Assembly: GCA_009103225.1 (NCBI GenBank)
Contig: RHPI01002262.1
Span: 519,814-583,813 of the forward strand
Length of the DNA: 64,000 nt
Direction of reading: 5' to 3'
Source: Chlorokybus atmophyticus
Lineage: Eukaryota > Streptophyta > Chlorokybophyceae > Chlorokybales > Chlorokybaceae
The notes below the pieces were generated by a model, which worked only from the letters and a program-made list of their open reading frames with translations, made no database searches and was not told where the DNA came from. Made by a program: the position numbers and the translations under genes. This document shows positions 1-13,122 of this stretch, piece after piece; the first letter of the stretch is position 1; each line of letters begins with the position of its first letter.

Positions 1-3000
1 GGGGGCATTGAACAAGTGGGGGACTCGAATTAAACAGTTTACACTTGTGAGCAAGCGTAAGTTACATCGTGTAACTCTCGAGCGTCAAGTGCAAATCACG
101 GTACATAGCTCTGACAAAAAACGGGCTTGCATTGTTCGGGGGCTTGTAAGCATAAGTTACAAGACGCGCAAAGCATGGAGGAGGGTTTATCCGAGAAAAA
201 TAACATGCACATATATGTCATGTGACATACATATGCATATTTGTACGAGCGTTGCGCATGCCGAAGTGAGGCTCATCACGCTATGAGTGCACCACGTGCA
301 AGAATGTGAATGTTAAATGTTTCGGCCTTTAGCACATCATTACGACTTTTCTTCGTTCATGTGTTATACACTGCTTGTATGCGTGTGTGTATGTGTGGGT
401 GATCTTAAAAAGAATAAGTAATGCCTTTATAATGTGCACTATAAAGGAAAGATGTTACCTTCGCAATTGAGTTATTGCGTATGGCGCATATTGTGTGCTT
501 GTATAATCAGTATGTCTACTTAATGCACAACACTTACTACAATCTGTACGTGTGCCGCATTGTAATGTCTGGACCTTTCTTACATTATAAGTGAAAAGCG
601 CATGTACGCGCGTGTGTGGGATACTTTCTATGTGCGATTGCACAAGCAGCGCGGTATTAGGGATATAATTAATCACCATTATCATGTGGTGCACAAATGT
701 TTTAACAATCGGAAACATGCACGGCGTTTAAGCATAACAATGTGCAACCACAATTTTATATTTGGCAGTCGATGAACCTCCCACAGCTACCATTTAACCT
801 GGTCTGATCTCATCAACCAATACGCATCGTACACCTATAATCTCTATAGCATAACAGGGAATCCATGAATTACGTACGCAACAAACTCGCGTCAAGAGTT
901 CTGTGTGCAAATGCTTGCATGCACGCCCACATGCCCATGCATGCGCGCGCGCACGTGTGTTTTTGTGTCGCGCGCAGGGGGGGGGGGGCGGCGGCGGGCG
1001 TGCGTGTCGCCGTGAGTGCGTGAGTAATATATGTTAACTTACCGTGCGCGCACAAGCACACGTGTGGTTGAGCTTGTATAAGTGCAGGTCTGGTTGCATG
1101 TACAATTAAGTGTGCATATACATTGCATGTGGCGCGTGTGTGCTTGTGCATTGTACGAAGCCGCATCATCTTGTGCAAACGCGCCGCAAATAACTGACAA
1201 CTGTTGGCAAGAATGTACTTGCACCACATGCCGCTGCGGAGCAAGCTGCCAGCAGCAAGCTCAAACCCTGATGCATGCAGATTCTATCGCTGCTCGTGTG
1301 TGTGTGCACATGTGCACGTGGGTGCCTGCATACATGCGAGTGTGTGCAAGTGCTGGTGGGTGATTGTGTGCGTAATGCGTGCAATTGTCTGTATGCACGA
1401 GTATGTGCCTCTGTGTGTATACATGGGTGCGACGGTGGTGTTTGTGCCACTTTAAATGCATGCAGGCAAGCACGCCGCGTATGTCTCTTTGAGCGTGCAT
1501 GCGTGTGGGAAATTATATTTGCGTGCGTCGTAGGAAACTATCAAATAAACTGGATAACCTAGTACCTTTTACTATCAGCCCTGCCAGTTGCCTGCTGAGA
1601 AGGAGGCGCGCAGCAGTGGGAGCGGGCAGCGGCGGCAGAAAGTAACAAAACACGCACATGCTTGCGCGTACACACCAACACATACGCAGAATCTCACCTG
1701 CTGGCAGGCTCCGCCGCCGCTCTCGCCGCCCCCCTGACCTGAGCCGGCATGGCCGCCTGCTCGCGTGGGCTTCATGACAGTGGCCAGGCCAGCTTGGCCT
1801 GGCCAATGGCATGCGCATGAACAGAAATTTGTTGGCAACGCTCGCAGGGCACGTGTGTTGGATACAACGTGGCGCCTGGCGGGAACGAGCATGGTGCCTC
1901 TCACCCTGCAGGCTTGTATATAAGTCCAAAGATTCGAAAGGCCGCGACCCTCTGGGTGGTATCTTGGGCAAGCCGTGTGACCTGCAAGGTGCGAAGAGAC
2001 ATGACTCTATGTTCCTGATTTGCGTACGGTACAGATTTGGTTATCCAGACTTTGTGGCAGTACTGTCAGAGCACTGCAAGTGCGCTCCGCACTACAGCTT
2101 GTATAACCGCCGAAGTTGGCAAGCCAGCTGGCTGTGTTTTGTCAGCCATCATTGGCAGGACGACGGGTCCCGCGGGCCGCACTCCCGCCCTGCCACCGCC
2201 TGTTTAAGGTTTAGCTCGTAGCTTTGTTTTGCTGGCCATGCGACAACGACAGTGCCGCTCTCAGTCAGCTGGCTGCAGTTTTACCACCCTCAGCACTTGG
2301 CTGTAAGCATGAGCTAAACATCGCCAATCATCGTGTGCGCAGCAATTCCTCTGCAATGGTAATATCTTTGCCAGGATCTGGTACCGCCGGTGATTTGAAG
2401 GCCACACGAGAGAATAGTGTCAGCAACCTGATGTAAATAACCGTGATAACGGCTTTTGAAAGTTCTGGACGTGAACTGTGTGAAGAAAATATTATTAATT
2501 GTTCCAAACATTGTGCAATGGAGCAGCCCAGTCCCTTGTGGCGCAAACGGCCTTCTGCCCGCGCTCTATCACTTACATACGTGATGTACACTGCACATTG
2601 TACAGCGTATCTGATCACGCCGGCAGTACATGCCAAATTTCAACCCCCTTCCAGAGCTATGCACAATTCATGTATACTAAAAGTCAAGCTAGATGCCAAT
2701 ACATAATGCATACATCAAAGCCGCCAGTCAAAATATGGTCACCCTGTACATGTAGCCTGTCGAGACTGACAACGCTGTCGGACATCACCAGCTGCGAAGT
2801 CCGACTAACTACCAGTCATAGCGGGTTGTATTGGATATTGCATGGGGCCATCCTTCACGCGTTGTCGCAGACCAAGTTGTCGGTATGCGGCGCTTGATTT
2901 TTGATCCAAGACTCGCGTTGTCAGAGGTACCTGAGTACATGCAGGTCCCCTGTCCCGCCTTAAACTTATTGGTACAGTGTTCCAGTGATGACAAAGGTCG

Positions 3001-5302
3001 CGTTGTTCCTCGAGCCATTGTACAATTGAGCTGTCAATACAAGTTGCTCATTGGTCAGCCGTACTGTGCTGCATGTCCTGTGCAAACACAAACACAGCAC
3101 ACCGGACGGTCATGAGCACCGTTCAGAATGCCGACTTGCAGGTACTGCTTGTGTAACTTGTCACTTAAGCTCCATACTATCAATGTAAAGTTGAACTTAT
3201 GTCTTATTATTACTCTACAACTTGTTCAGCATGAACCGACGCGCGTAGCAAGTTGCGCCTGCCAGTTCGTGGCTTGCTGGCCGATCACTAACGCGCCATC
3301 ACTGTTGGTTTGGTTGTTAGGTTGCGGTTTATGGAGACTTACCGTAGGCCTCCCGCGCTGTACTTGCATGGACGCTTTTTGGCCCGCGGACATGAAGGCG
3401 GGAGACAAAGCAGAGCAGAACGCTCCGTATACTTCAAGAAATACAAACCCCGCGTCATTGTCGCTGTTTATTGAGCTGCTGAACACCGTCATGTAAAAAG
3501 TGTTGCATATAGCATGGATACTGAATTATGCCTTGGTCTATAGCGCGTCAGTTGCGGCGCGCTATTCCCCCGCTAGGGACAGCTTAGTGGTGCTGCTCTG
3601 ACCGGCATAGCCTCTGAACACTTCATGCATTGTGTGCATATAATATTCACTACTGTGTTCTCTCCGCTTGCAGTTATCCTCTGGCATGAGCATAAGTGGC
3701 AAGGCGTAGTCGAAATAACGGCAGTACGGCAAATGAATTGAAGGGTGGTTGCCCCGCTGAGTCCATTCAATGCATCGCCACAAGAGCCTCATGCAGGATT
3801 TTTCGAGAGAGATATTGAGATATTGTCCAAGCTCACCGACAAGCAGTTGCCGGCGGTTGGAGAGGCGCTATCGGTCAGCAGTTTGGAGCACAACCGGTCG
3901 TAGGAAGGAGCAGCTGCCGGACAGCAAGGGGCTCAAAAGCTGCAAAAAGCAAGGGGCGGCGGCGGGTCGGCGGTTAGGGTAAGCGCGGGCTGCCTACTGA
4001 CAGTACAGTGCATGGGACAGGGGGAAGCCCTTGCATAACGTTATCTTGGCCGCGGCGGCCGCGCTGAGCGCAGGCTAACGTTCTCTCTTCGTCGCCCATG
4101 CACAAAGAGGCGCCAGCAGCGGCAGCTTCTACTGCATGCCTGTGCAAGCAGCTGCGGCGGCGGTGGCGGCGGTGTAGCCGGCGTGTACCTGAAGCTGTCG
4201 TGGGGATCGGCACGGCTGGGCGTTCCTGAGCTGCGATCTGTCACCCCAGCTGCGTATTGCATGCCTCTAGCCGGCGATCTACTGCGCTGCACCATCACTG
4301 TGCTTCACGGACTTGCTCGCCTACAGGTGATGATCGGGCATAGATCCAGCCTGCCTGAGCGCCTTTCCTTGCTGTGGCGTGGTCTGAGAGGTTAATGTCT
4401 GCGTTTTCAAGCCGTTTCTGGTGCACCATTGCATAATGCCAGCACGATCTTGGAGTGACCCCACTACGGCTGTTGTCCGGGGTGTTTCTTGCCAGATCTA
4501 AGCCGTTGAGGGTTGCTGTAGCCAGTGTTGGTCATGCTTGGCCTGTTCTTGTTGGTCGTTGTACGGTATCTGGCCGTCAACAAGATGTGTATGGTGCACC
4601 ACCTTGTAGCCTGGATCGGCGCTAGTTTCTTGCGTCCGTCAAGGCACGGGTCAGTGCAAGCCTCTATTGCCATATTAGACTCGGTTTGTCACCTGGAAAC
4701 CATAGATCCAAGCGCTAGTGGTCATTAGCATCCGTTTGTTGTAGCGCTTTCCACTGCCAGCCCATGCGGTCGTGCCGTGTTAGAGTTCGTTGTTCTTTGC
4801 TTCATTACCTCGCTGTTGCTGTTTGCTCGCTCGGCATGCACAACACGATCTTGATGCTTTGGCCTGTCTTCGCGATATATGTCAGTGGATAGGTTATCTG
4901 CGTTTGGTAGAAACTCTTTGCAGCAGCAACCTGTAGACGATCTAGCACGCTGCAGTGCTCACATTTGCTCCAAACCTCAGCTGACTGGTTGTTGCTGTTG
5001 CAGTTGCACACATGCACACAAGCTTGCTAGCGTTGGCGCTTCGACTCTTGTAGTGTTGGAGCCAAGCCGATTACGCCTTGTAAATCTTGTTCGTTTACCA
5101 ATGGCATCCTAATGCAACTGCTGGTACGTATGCATCCCGTCTTTATTTCGATCAGGGCCACAAGCTCTTCCCAACAGCTGCACAATCAGTGCATGCGTGC
5201 AAGCACCATGCTAATTGCGGTTTTGCATGCAGCACAACACGGTTCGGGAGAGATTGCGGCAGCTCCCAAGCCGAATTCTCAGCTTGGCCTTTCGATCTAG
5301 GC
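1..5302. other. Gene-poor 5' region, no recognisable gene
   Basis: No reading frame here shows a recognisable family or a convincing splice pattern. The first 1.5 kb is rich in TGCATG, CA/TG and TGTGTG steps and holds a G/C-rich low-complexity patch near 976-1000. A GC-richer stretch at 4040-4400 has Ala/Arg-rich open frames that could be a 5' exon, but nothing identifies it. The reading frame of cyclin D exon 1 stays open upstream to about 5087, so transcription of that gene may begin in this region. Confidence 0.5.
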
Positions 5303-6544
5303 ATGGATCTTCACTGCAGTGAAGGGCAGTTCTTGAGTCCCATCCTCATCCCCGGCAGCAGCCCTTACAACACCCCCAGCTTTTTCAGCGGCGAAAGCTT
5401 GGAAGAGGACCTGCGGTTTCAGGATGTTGCAGCGCACGATGTATATGCTGAAACTCCAGAAGAGAACTGCAGAGCGATTGCAAACCTTTCCGTGTTGCAG
5501 GTGTGTGGTATGGCTGAGCCAGCATCTTGCCGCTGATCTGTGCCAATCGGATGTCTGACCTTGACTGCTTGCTATGCAGGTGTTGCACATGCCGGATGAG
5601 GGCTACGCAACAGTTCTAAAGGAAAGCTGGTTCGATGCTCACACACGGCAGATATTTGTACAGTGGATGCTGGAAAATGAGCGCAAGTTTCATTTCACAG
5701 CTGTCACCAGCTGGGCTGCAGTCAACTGCTTTGACCGCTTCATGGCACGAGGGCGAAAGCACTGGGAGCACGAAGAGGGTCCTGCAGTGGCTGCTGCGAT
5801 TGCTTGCCAAGCCATCGCAGCCAAGCATGTTGAAGGCGGCTCTCCGGCACTCTCACGACTGGACTTCTTGGTACGGCTCATCAGTTGGTCTGCTTCGTAC
5901 CTTCTGACCTGTCCCTTGTGACATGCTGCTACCAGTCACATCACTAGTCTGGCTCTCAACTGAACTGATGCGACTGGTTGCTGCAGGGTCTGAGAATTGC
6001 ACTCTCTCCCACCCTGGTGCAGCAAATGGAACTGCTTGTTCTTTGCGAACTGGAGTGGAGGGTAAATTTTGTGACGCCCTACTCGTTCCTGGACCGGCTG
6101 CTTGCTGCCATGGCTGTGGCTTGCCCTGAATGGGTGCCATACACGCGCATCCATGCCAACAACTTCATTCGGGCTGCATTGCTGGAGGTAAGGAACTCTT
6201 AACAATGTCTTCAATGTGCATTTATACCTACTCAATGCTGCAAGGCAAGGGACTGAGATTGGTGTTTGTCACAACAGGCAAGGTTTGCAACATTTCTTCC
6301 GCTTGTGATCGCGGCAGCCGCTCTGCTGTGCGCACTTGATCTTCCTGAATGTGCTGCGGAGTTTGCCGCACACGGTCTTGACCTTGACCAGGGTTGCAGC
6401 CAGCTGTTGTGCGTCATTCCCGATGCCGACATTGAGCAACTTCTTGTGTGCAAGAAGTTCATGGAAACCGCCCTGGCAGGGCCACACGCAACGCCCACCT
6501 CCGTTTTGGATTCAGATGATGCGCTGCGCTCGCCATCGCCTTGA
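5303..6544 (+). CDS. CYCD: D-type cyclin
   Basis: Predicted 318-aa G1 cyclin, the regulatory partner of a CDK that phosphorylates retinoblastoma-related protein at G1/S in the nucleus. Four phase-0 exons fit: 5303-5500, 5580-5870, 5987-6187 and 6278-6544 (TGA stop), all with GT-AG introns. Residues 3-7 read L-H-C-S-E, an LxCxE retinoblastoma-binding motif at the N-terminal position usual for plant cyclin D, which is why the ATG at 5303 was chosen although the frame is open upstream. Exon 2 carries the cyclin-box start (R-Q-I-F-V-Q-W-M-L, then the N-C-F-D-R-F helix). Exon 3 carries the second half (L-E-W-R-V-N-F-V-T-P-Y-S-F-L-D). Exon 4 continues the C-terminal cyclin fold and ends in a Ser/Pro tail. 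Its 3' end faces that of the Aurora kinase gene. The family call is firm; the subclass is not assigned. Confidence 0.88.
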
Positions 6545-8145
6545 GTCTACAGTTGTTAATCCCCGTTGCAAAGACACAGAGAGCTTCATGCTTCACGTTT
6601 GAAGGCAGGCTCCGCCCTGCCGGTCTACAGCCAAACAACAAGGCAGTTTTGCTTCAACGCGTTTTGCCTTCTTGGCAGTTGACAGAAAGGGTGTTGACCT
6701 TTTTGGAGCCATACTTTTCTTGGCTCATCCTGTTGATTCGGTCTTGTCGATTTCAAGCTCCCCCTGAACACCTTCCATCTTCTTCAGCCAATTGTTTATA
6801 CGCCTCTTACTCGAGCTCAAGTATTGTTTGCACGTCACCGGCCAAGCAAAGTTGGCGCGCTGCGGATTGCCTGTCATCTGACAGGATGCACATGTTACTA
6901 CTCACAGACAGTATATAGTGTATGTAGAGATTGGGTTGCTGCACGTTGGTAGGCACGACGATTTTTGTGTGGTTTGAGAGACATTGCACTGAAATACAGC
7001 TTTTTGCTGACTGCACTGCCTGCTGCTGCTTGCCACCAAACAGCATGTGCACTTTGGCAATGGTGATGGATTCTCTTACAATGCACCTTACTTGATTACA
7101 TTGATCTGAAGTCCTTGGCTGCAGATGCATATTGGTTTGATGAGTGACTGCGGGGGTGTGCATTGCATGTTGCAAGCATGAGCGGTTTGCATGCATGGCA
7201 CAGTATACTAGTTCAGTATGTCTGTACCACTTGTGATTGCTTCATGTACATCTATCAGAAATCACCATAGACTGTGTCAACTGCTTGCTTGCTAACATAC
7301 CACAACACCATCAAAAGTAGGTGTCAGTTAGTTTGTGATAGCACGGTACAGCGGTTGGTAGGACATGTCACTGCATTGCGATGCGTTGCATTGTTCTCCC
7401 TCTGCATTATGTTGGAAGGTTTGCATTGGTGGCCGCCGAAGTATGCATGCAAATAGGGATTGTGCTGCTCTTGTGGACGGAATGGAGTTGTAATTTATTG
7501 CGAGCTGTACGCAAGTGGAGGCATGCTTCAAACTGTTGTTGACTGCCGCACGTAGTCAGAGAGCACACTTGGTCTGACTACGTGCGGCAATTGCGTGACT
7601 TTGTTTGCAATGCGCGCCGAGATGTACAATTTGTGTGTGTGTACATGTTAGAAATTGTTTAGTGTAAGCAAAAGCGCTGGTCTGGGCCCCCCTAGTGTTT
7701 GTTTTGTTTCTAGCTGCTACTTATCGTTGTGTTTGTTGTTGCACAAACGTTCAGCTTGCATGTTGCCTGGGGAGTATTTGTTAATGCTGATTAACCTTAC
7801 CCCACTCCAACTGGCAGACACAAGCATCCAACGTCATCGTACAGTGTGTGCATGGGCAGCACTGCATCGTGAGCTGTCAAGCAATGCTGCCCTTCTGTAT
7901 CTCTGCAGTCACCAGCAAGACCTCCAATAGCGCAAGCAGACACACATGCGCACAGCTGCCAACCATCGTGACATTCACCCAATTTTACAATGGAGGAAGA
8001 GGCAGAAACAGATGACAACGCCATATGATGTACACAAACTTACAGGTAACACTAACGACAAGGGTATCTCCTGCGCAGCTTTGCATGGTCGCAGCAACAG
8101 GATTGCTGAACTGATGCGCTGCGGCCGTGCTTGTGAGGTCAGCTG
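6545..8145. other. Convergent 3' intergenic region
   Basis: This spacer lies between the 3' ends of cyclin D (+) and Aurora kinase (-) and should hold both 3' UTRs. Open frames here show no family signature. The notable element is a perfect 17-bp inverted repeat, annotated separately. Confidence 0.5.
7544..7589. repeat. Perfect 17-bp inverted repeat (hairpin)
   Basis: The arm at 7544-7560 is the exact reverse complement of 7573-7589, with a 12-nt spacer. It lies in the cyclin D/Aurora 3' spacer. It could be a MITE remnant, a small-RNA hairpin or a 3'-end structure; the sequence does not decide. Confidence 0.85.
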
Positions 8146-10127
8146 TCATTCTCTTGTTGTCCCTGATGGGTCAGCATTTGCAACAATCCAAGGGTGCTCC
8201 AGCACTTTCGCGAGAGGCAATCGCTGCTTTGGGTCCTTCGCTAGCAGCTGCGTTACAACAGTGTGTCAGCAGAAGAAGAGAGGTCATTGCAGGTGCTTGT
8301 GCTGGTCACAATATGTGGTATAAAAGATAGCAATTATGAATTGACAAGCACAAGCACAAGCACACGCGCACACACATATACAACTGCACAATGCAAGAGT
8401 CCTCACCTTAACGATGAGGTTTTTAGCATCAGTGCTGACTGCCGGCATTTCGGGGAATCGCAAGTCCACGCGCGTAATGCTGCGCACGCATGCATTCGTA
8501 AGTGGCAAGCCATCGTGCAACCTGAGAGCAGAGCATATTATGCCAAACAACTGTTGAATGCACACCGTTTGTATGTCTCGCTGTGTCCTGCAGCCTCAAA
8601 CGGCGGATCTCCAAACAGAAACTCGTAGCACAGGACACCGAGAGACCACACGTCCACGCAAGTGTCATGTTCTTTGCCCTCCACTGCAGCATTACTAGTC
8701 AGCACATGTGCAGCTTCCACAACTATCGACACAACATGTGAAGTTGTAATGCACTGCAGTTACAACAGCAAGCTCACCCATCTCGGGTGGGAGGTAGTCG
8801 AGAGTGCCGCACAGTGTTTGACGGCGGCTGTTTAAGGCGTGTACTGCCCAGCCAAAGTCTGCAATCTTGAGTTCACCCTGCATTCGACACTCTCACGCTT
8901 ACTTGCTTCATTGATACACTAGTGGCTGATAATGCCATGTCACATGCAGTGTTGTTCCAAATCCAATACAACGATACCGGTGCCGGTGCATTGTGCATTG
9001 TTCGATTGCGTACCTTTGCACCAATGAGTATGTTTTCTGGTTTGATGTCTCTGTGAATGACGTGCTTGGAGTGGCAGTAGACAAGCGCCTTGGTCAGAGC
9101 AGCAATGTACTGCTCAAACACAACACGTGTTTGATACAGTGGCAGCAAGGGAGGTGTCCAGGGAGGTAAGGTACGGGACAAGGCGGCCACCCTCACCGTT
9201 GCAGTGCGGCGCTCGCTGAATGTCTTGCAGCGCTGCAGCTCTTTGTACAGCTCGCCACGCGCCGCATACTCCAGAATAAGAAACACGCGCGACTGAACAC
9301 AGCATGTGTGTGCAACCAGCAGATAACTTGCAGGGTTGATGGACAGGTCGACAAACATGTGATCTCACCTCGTCGTAGAAGTACCCAAACAGGCGCAGAA
9401 TGTTTGGGTGGCTGCGCAAACAAGCAACATGTGAGGCATTGACAGCCAAAGTCGCAACGAATGGACAATGATTGGAGTTGCTTTCTGCAATGCTTTTTAG
9501 TTGCGCCTAAGTACTGTACCGAAGGTGGCTCTGGATCTCAATTTCACGCCGCAGCTGGTGCTCAACTTGCGAGTGCTGAAGCTGCGACTTGAACAGCACC
9601 TTTAGTGCTACAATGAACTTCGTCTGCATCATGAAACCCAAAACAGTGTGGTCACGCACAGCAGATACCAAGCCTTGTTGTGTACACAACGTGCACAGCG
9701 TAGCTGCTGAGTAAGGACTGTGATGCAGTGCTGGCTTACCCGCTTCTCACGTGCCAAGTAAACATTGCCAAACTTCCCTCTTCCCAAAGGCCTCCCAACT
9801 TCAAAGTTGCTTAGTTGCCACTGCTCGTTGGGCGCTGTGCGTGCTGAAGCCGTTGGAGGCCTCACGACAGGCTCAGCTCTGTGTGCCTGGCAGTGCACAA
9901 ACACACAATCTGTCAACCGGTCTCAGTGATGGCCACCAGTGGACAGATGAACATGCTACACAGGTGTGGATGTAAATGCAGACAACAAATTCCTCCACAA
10001 ACACTGCCCAGCATTGTGGCAAATTCCAGCCGCAAACAAGCCACTCTCCCGCTCTACTTGCCTCGCTGTCTTCTGCAGCCTGCTCCTGCCGTCGCCGGCT
10101 CTCCTCCGCAGCAGCACGGGCGGCCAT
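8146..10127 (-). CDS. AUR: Aurora-type Ser/Thr protein kinase
   Basis: Predicted 314-aa mitotic kinase acting on chromatin and spindle. Ten exons fit without breaking frame: 10062-10127, 9740-9886, 9520-9623, 9369-9411, 9197-9292, 9014-9109, 8778-8877, 8566-8683, 8407-8479 and 8146-8247 (TGA). Visible motifs, in order: glycine loop [12 protein letters not shown] lysine, the Aurora-typical segment [16 protein letters not shown], catalytic [11 protein letters not shown], activation loop [16 protein letters not shown], and C-lobe D-V-W-S-L-G-V-L. The Thr equivalent to human Aurora A T288 is kept; the preceding Thr is Gln. No in-frame ATG lies between the upstream TAG at 10203-10205 and the ATG at 10127; a GCC-repeat Ala run lies between. 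Intron 1 uses a GC donor. The N-terminal extension is short and Ala/Glu/Arg-rich. Confidence 0.93.
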
Positions 10128-10421
10128 GTAGCTTTGTACTGCCTTGCGCTCTGCTTGCTCCTTTGCTGCGGTCGTCGCCACCGCCGCCGCCGCCGCCGCC
10201 CGCTAAGCTACTGATTAGGGTTTGTAGCCGTTTACAGTTCGTAATTCGAACAGCTGAGAAAGGCGCGGAGAGGACATGCGTAACTCAGCGTGTCCTGACA
10301 AATGTAATTGCAATACGTCATCGACGATTGCAAGTTACGTCTCCCCAGCAAAATTAGGGTTGTTGCGGCAGCAGCGGCGGCAGAGCAGGAGCAGAACGAG
10401 GAGAGGGAGGAGGCGGCGGAG
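10128..10421. promoter_or_regulatory. Divergent promoter with telo-box motifs (Aurora / TMEM70-like)
   Basis: About 290 bp separate the Aurora start (-) from the TMEM70-like candidate start (+). It contains ATTAGGGTTT at 10214-10223 and ATTAGGGTT at 10353-10361. On the other strand these read AAACCCTAAT-like, the core of the plant telo-box found near transcription starts of proliferation and translation genes. A GCC trinucleotide run (10181-10200) lies at the Aurora side. The promoter role is inferred from position and motif only. Confidence 0.55.
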
Positions 10422-11724
10422 ATGGCTTTCCGCGTGGCTGCGAGAAGACTCGTCGTTGTTGGTTTGGAGGGGTATGATGCGCATGCCGCCCGGTCTGGCG
10501 TCTTCGGCGGCCGACGCCTACTTGCGGATGACGGCGCTGCCAAGCATGCCGGTCACAGAGGTGATGCCAACTTGTCATTGCTGTCAGCATGGGATTGCGT
10601 CATACCCGGTTAGCTTACGTGCAGCATGCATGCTAGCATGTTGTGGACTTCGCATTGTCCGAGTCTTCACTCTGCGCTTGTTGCACGCGCTTTTGCCTGC
10701 TGCAAGAGCTGATGCCAGCAACCAATGAACAGACAAGGTGCAAGCAACTTTGCATTTATTGCATACATTGAGCGCTGTGCATATCATCCTGCAATGCATG
10801 TTGAATCAGTCAAGCCGAGCGCTGTGTCTAGTTCCATAACCACAACCCTCCAAACAGCTGGTCATGTACTGATCGCAAGGCAACTCGTACAGGCGACTCT
10901 TGTTCTGCTGCATCCACTTCAAGCCCTACACAGGAATGCCACACCACTAGGCGGGTACACAGTTCCTTGCGCACTTTCTCTCTCAGCCAGCACGAAAGGA
11001 GCTGGCACTCACAGCACGCAGAGTGCATTAGTGTTCGCACATGCTCGACAACCACAACATCAGCAACAGAGAAACCATCTGACCTTGCGGGAGGTGGAAA
11101 TGTTGAAGGCAGTCCTCAGGAAGGCAAGCCCGTGTTGATATACACTGGCCCCATGTCGGGATCAGTTAAGGGGGTCAAGCTGCTGAGCCTCAGCAGCGCC
11201 ATGCTCACGCTGGTCGGCGCGCCACTCTTTGTACTTACCAATCCGAACCTTTCGCCCACGGGGCGTATAGCCATTGCCGGCACAATGATATTCTTTGGAC
11301 TTTCCACCACGGCTCTATTGCACTGGTTCTCAAGGTGAACCCCTGCATGCTTTCAATTCCTGCAATGAATTTCATGCTGTATGCACACACCACAGGACTC
11401 ACAATGTTGTATCAGTCGAGCATTGTGTTGTGTCTTCAGTGCAGTGTAATGCTTCTCACATGCATGTTCTCCTCTTCCTGCAGCACGTATGTGCACAAGA
11501 TGTGGGCGATACGTGGTAGTGATCGCGTTGAGGTGGAAGTGCTGAATGTCCTTGCGTCAAAGAAGCGCGAGGCTTTCTCACTGGGGGATGTGCAGTACTC
11601 GCAAACCCTCCGCCCGCTGGTTTCGTTTGAAGCCGACAAAAGGCAGTATTATGTTGATGAAGAGGTTCTTGATGAAAACGTGCTGCGACAGCTGATGCCT
11701 TGGCGAGTTCCAGAAGACTTGTAA
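10422..11724 (+). CDS. TMEM70-like mitochondrial inner-membrane protein (5' end uncertain)
   Basis: The 3' part is firm. A coding exon ends at 11334, and the last exon is 11484-11724 (TAA), joined in phase by a GT-AG intron. Together they encode the TMEM70 signature: a G-P-M-S-G-S-V-K-like start, two hydrophobic segments (L-L-S-L-S-S-A-M-L-T-L-V-G-A-P-L-F-V-L and A-I-A-G-T-M-I-F-F-G-L-S-T-T-A-L-L-H-W-F), then a soluble tail after the conserved Y-V-H-K. TMEM70 family proteins assist ATP synthase and complex I assembly in the mitochondrial inner membrane. The 5' exon is doubtful. An ATG at 10422 opens an Ala/Arg-rich, presequence-like frame to a GT donor after 10560, but its phase fits only weak acceptors (for example just before 11022), and a middle exon may be missing. 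Ser/Thr/Arg-rich sequence before 11100 also looks like a mitochondrial presequence. Confidence 0.68.
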
Positions 11725-13122
11725 CAATCTGTGCGCATTAGGACGCGGATTTGTGTGCTGTGACAAAGAGATTTGCATGCAGAGGTTGTGCTGCCTTGGA
11801 CAAGTGGTACACATCTTGTGTACATTGAAATCGATGCCATTTCTGATGTGCTTCACAAGTGACGTATTGGCGGGTATGTATTGCAAGCTATACTCAATGC
11901 AAGTGGCATACTGAATAGCAGACGTTGTTGACACTACTGTGTTGCATCTGGTTGGGCACCCCAAGCATACCCATGAGCATTGACCTCACAAGTTCACGAG
12001 TAGTGTGGGTATGCTTGAAAAAAATTGTGTTTTCACCAACTGAAGTTGTGCATAATGAACAATTCCATTTGCTGCAACTACCGGTATCAAGCTGCACGTC
12101 TAGAGTCTGTTTCACGTTTGCTCACACATGCCTAACAGGGAGGTCTAAACTAGTACAGTGTAGTGAGGTTGGAACGAACAGTGTGTATAGCCCTGTGGTT
12201 GTGGTATAATGTGCTTGCATGCTGTTTTGTATGCTGTGAGTGATGTCAGGCATGTCTACGATTACTGGCAGCATATCCTGTACATAGGGTAGTGTACATA
12301 TGTGGCATACGATCTTTGTACAATTGTACCTGTGTGCATACAGTAGGGTGCTTTCTCATATTTACTTGGGTTGCCTAGGTGGTGACTTGCACAACTGCAA
12401 CAGCAGTGTAGCGCCACACATTGAAATAAAAGTGGTTTCCACCCAGAAATAACTCATGTATTACAACAAAAGCGCACATGATGGTTGGTATGATTTCCAT
12501 GCTTAACAGGTGGTTTCCAACCTCTGAAGCATTGCACAAACTGCGCAAAAACGAACTGTCGGCTTGCACCGAGCGTGGTGCAGTGTGTACAAAAATGGTG
12601 GATTACACGCATGCAAACTATGCCGGTGGCATATATTACAGCCCATTATACTTAGTTCGTTACACTTACACATGCACATTACCACCAGGCTACACGCTGT
12701 GCTACTGCAGCTCTGCGACTCAATTACAGCATTGACTATCCACCTATCCCACTAGGCATGCGTAGCAACTCAAGCGGTGATAACCTGCACATATGTGTGC
12801 TGTGCGCTGGGGGATGTGCTATGGGCCATGCATTGAGGTGTCAGACGCGTGACATGATAGTTAGACAGCTATTACCAGATGTGTTGTTGTAGCAGAATTA
12901 TAACAATATTATTTTAAGCAGCATGCGCTATAATCCTACTGACAAACACTTGTTTAGACACCCATGCCTGATGTGCATGTAGGCCTCATACAACGCCTTT
13001 AAGCAAAAATAAATCACTAGTCAACACGCATCAAGGCCGCAGGGTTCTGCTAGTTATACACAGAATACATAACGCTACAATGCTATCGTATCAACCATCT
13101 GTTGAAAGAGTGTCAACCCAGC
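11725..13122. other. Convergent 3' spacer (TMEM70-like / SDR)
   Basis: Non-coding as far as I can see; short frames only, TGTG/TGCA-rich, presumably the two facing 3' UTRs. Nothing else recognised. Confidence 0.5.
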
